DNA of 64,000 nt from Scrofimicrobium canadense (GTDB lineage Bacteria; Actinomycetota; Actinomycetes; Actinomycetales; Actinomycetaceae). The stretch spans positions 52,459-116,458 of the forward strand of contig NZ_VULO01000012.1 in assembly GCF_009696615.1 (NCBI RefSeq). The letters are read 5' to 3'. The stretch's first letter is position 1. Every line of letters begins with the position of its first letter. Shown piece by piece: positions 63,152-64,000 of the stretch. The notes under the pieces are model-generated. The model searched no databases, was not told where the DNA came from, and was given only the letters and a program-made list of their open reading frames with translations. Made by a program: the position numbers and the translations under genes.

Positions 63152-63169
63152 AGACGGTGAGAGGAAAAA

Positions 63170-63616
63170 ATGAAGCGCATGTATGTTGGTGGCGTAGTCG
63201 CCGCACTCGTGGGAATGTCGATTGTTGGTTGTGGTGGGTCGGCAGCGACACTTACGCAAGAAAAGGCAGTCGGATCGTGGACTCTGCAATCAGGTAAGGG
63301 GCCCGATGGGGACATTGCCATCGTTTCGACGAATCCGATCACTCTCGATATCGACGCAGACGGCACGATTACTGGGTCTAGTGGGTGTAACAATCTCATG
63401 AGTTCCATGGAAGTAAGTGAAAATGGCGCCGTTACGTTGCCGGAGGCGGGAGGTGCTCTCACTCTGATGGCATGCGAGGAACCAGTGATGAAAGCAGAAT
63501 CCGCATTCATGCAAACCTTAGACGGAGTGACTAAAGGTTCCATTAAGGGAAGCCTTATGACTCTAGAAGGCGACAATGGAACTCTAGTTTTTGAGAAGAT
63601 AGAGCCACAATCTTAG
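63170..63616 (+). CDS. META-domain lipoprotein
   Basis: The 148-residue protein has a lipoprotein signal with Cys 21 (GMSIVGC). A META/HslJ-like domain follows: VGSWTLQSG, ITGSSGCNNLMSSM and LTLMACEEPVMKAESAFM. META proteins are outer-surface or envelope proteins, HslJ being linked to novobiocin resistance; no enzyme activity is known. GAGAGG stands before the ATG. It may be in one operon with the TetR gene. Confidence 0.87.
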   Translation: MKRMYVGGVVAALVGMSIVGCGGSAATLTQEKAVGSWTLQSGKGPDGDIAIVSTNPITLDIDADGTITGSSGCNNLMSSMEVSENGAVTLPEAGGALTLMACEEPVMKAESAFMQTLDGVTKGSIKGSLMTLEGDNGTLVFEKIEPQS

Positions 63617-63952
63617 GCTGTGCGCGGGATCACGTGCTCTCATGTTGACGAGGTGCCCTGGCGTCCGTAATATTATCTTCTGTTGCGCCGGTGATCTTCA
63701 TCGAAGCGGCAGATCAACACCGGTTTTCCGGAGTGATCTTCAATCACATAAAGTTTGATGAATGTGGCAGTAGTCATAAAGAGTCAACTGGACCGGAGCT
63801 GAAAGTTCTGGTAATGTGGTTCCTCGCCGGTAGTTCTGGTTTAGAGCTTCTTGGCAATGAATATCCCCTAGTGGGGGTGTTGTTTGTGAACTTGATAGTG
63901 TGTGTCTTTTGACGTTTGTTTTTTTGGTTTTTGGTTGGGGTTTTTCTCTTTT
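63617..63952 (+). other. Leader region of the rRNA operon
   Basis: This stretch of about 335 bp has no supported gene; a 73-codon frame at 63691-63912 lacks a ribosome site and any family match. It must hold the rrn promoter. A short CCCC-ta-GTGGGG dyad lies at 63865, and a T- and G-rich tract runs from about 63914, as in rRNA leaders. No clean -35/-10 pair could be assigned. Confidence 0.5.
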
Positions 63953-64000
63953 TTGTTGGAGAGTTTGATCCTGGCTCAGGACGAACGCTGGCGGCGTGCT
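63953..64000 (+). rRNA. 16S ribosomal RNA, 5' end (partial)
   Basis: GAGTTTGATCCTGGCTCAGG at 63961 is the universal start of 16S rRNA, followed by ACGAACGCTGGCGGCGTGCT. Only about 48 nt are in the window. The mature 5' end is set by analogy with E. coli, 8 nt before GAGTTTG. Confidence 0.97.

Noticed and set aside
63691..63912. 73-codon open frame before the 16S rRNA gene
   Set aside because: No ribosome site, no recognisable family, and it covers the region that must hold the rrn promoter.

Overview
The window is chromosomal DNA from an actinobacterium. GC is moderate (roughly low 50s %, judged by eye). GTG and TTG starts, sorting signals of the LSxTG/LAxTG type, a DtxR-family regulator, SerC of the actinobacterial type and the moeA-rimJ-glpR/sepX neighbourhood all fit. 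The mix of respiratory nitrate reductase, surface-anchored glycosidases and a compact gene layout suggests an Actinomycetaceae-like host-associated organism, but the genus cannot be fixed from the sequence alone. The window ends inside the 5' end of a 16S rRNA gene.

1-3.2 kb: the 5' part of an MMPL/RND exporter, divergent from a MarR regulator, with three dyads between them, then about 800 bp of gene-poor, possibly decayed DNA. 3.2-17.4 kb, mostly minus strand: a nitrate respiration and molybdenum block. It holds narKGHJI, a molybdate ABC transporter (modABC) led by an HTH-TOBE protein, the cofactor genes mobA, moaA and mog, and a DUF2249 protein. A 15-bp palindromic motif with matching flanks lies upstream of both narK and the mod operon/mobA, so the two may be co-regulated. 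modA appears to lack any ATG/GTG/TTG start.

17.5-38.6 kb: a carbohydrate island for type II arabinogalactan. It has a LacI repressor, a sugar ABC importer, GH35, GH51, a surface GH30 (endo-1,6-galactanase-like), an RCC1-repeat surface protein and a secreted GH43 (exo-1,3-galactanase-like). The island is bracketed by two copies of the same ABC-ATPase gene. The left copy is a mosaic, deleted pseudogene; the right copy heads an intact ABC-2 exporter and two-component operon. They share a 290-bp direct repeat with only two mismatches, and each has an ATGACA-AA-TGTCAT palindrome in front. This geometry would allow RecA-dependent loss of the whole sugar locus.

38.7-40.9 kb: decayed genes, namely a second LacI gene with a nonsense codon in its HTH and a truncated, frameshifted sortase-anchored protein. 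40.9-53.5 kb: housekeeping and envelope genes. These are PspA and a TPM-domain protein, a pyrimidine-dimer glycosylase, a cold-shock protein with DUF3027, an NCS2 purine permease with a possible leader peptide, an MFS exporter, serC, a DtxR regulator, a c-di-AMP riboswitch in front of an NlpC/P60 hydrolase, a tandem UspA and tRNA-Arg(CCT).

53.5-64 kb: a 1357-residue helicase-like protein that has lost its Walker motifs, then mscL, a SAF protein, 5-formyl-THF cyclo-ligase, moeA-rimJ-glpR/sepX, a TetR gene with its own operator, a META-domain lipoprotein and the start of the rrn operon.
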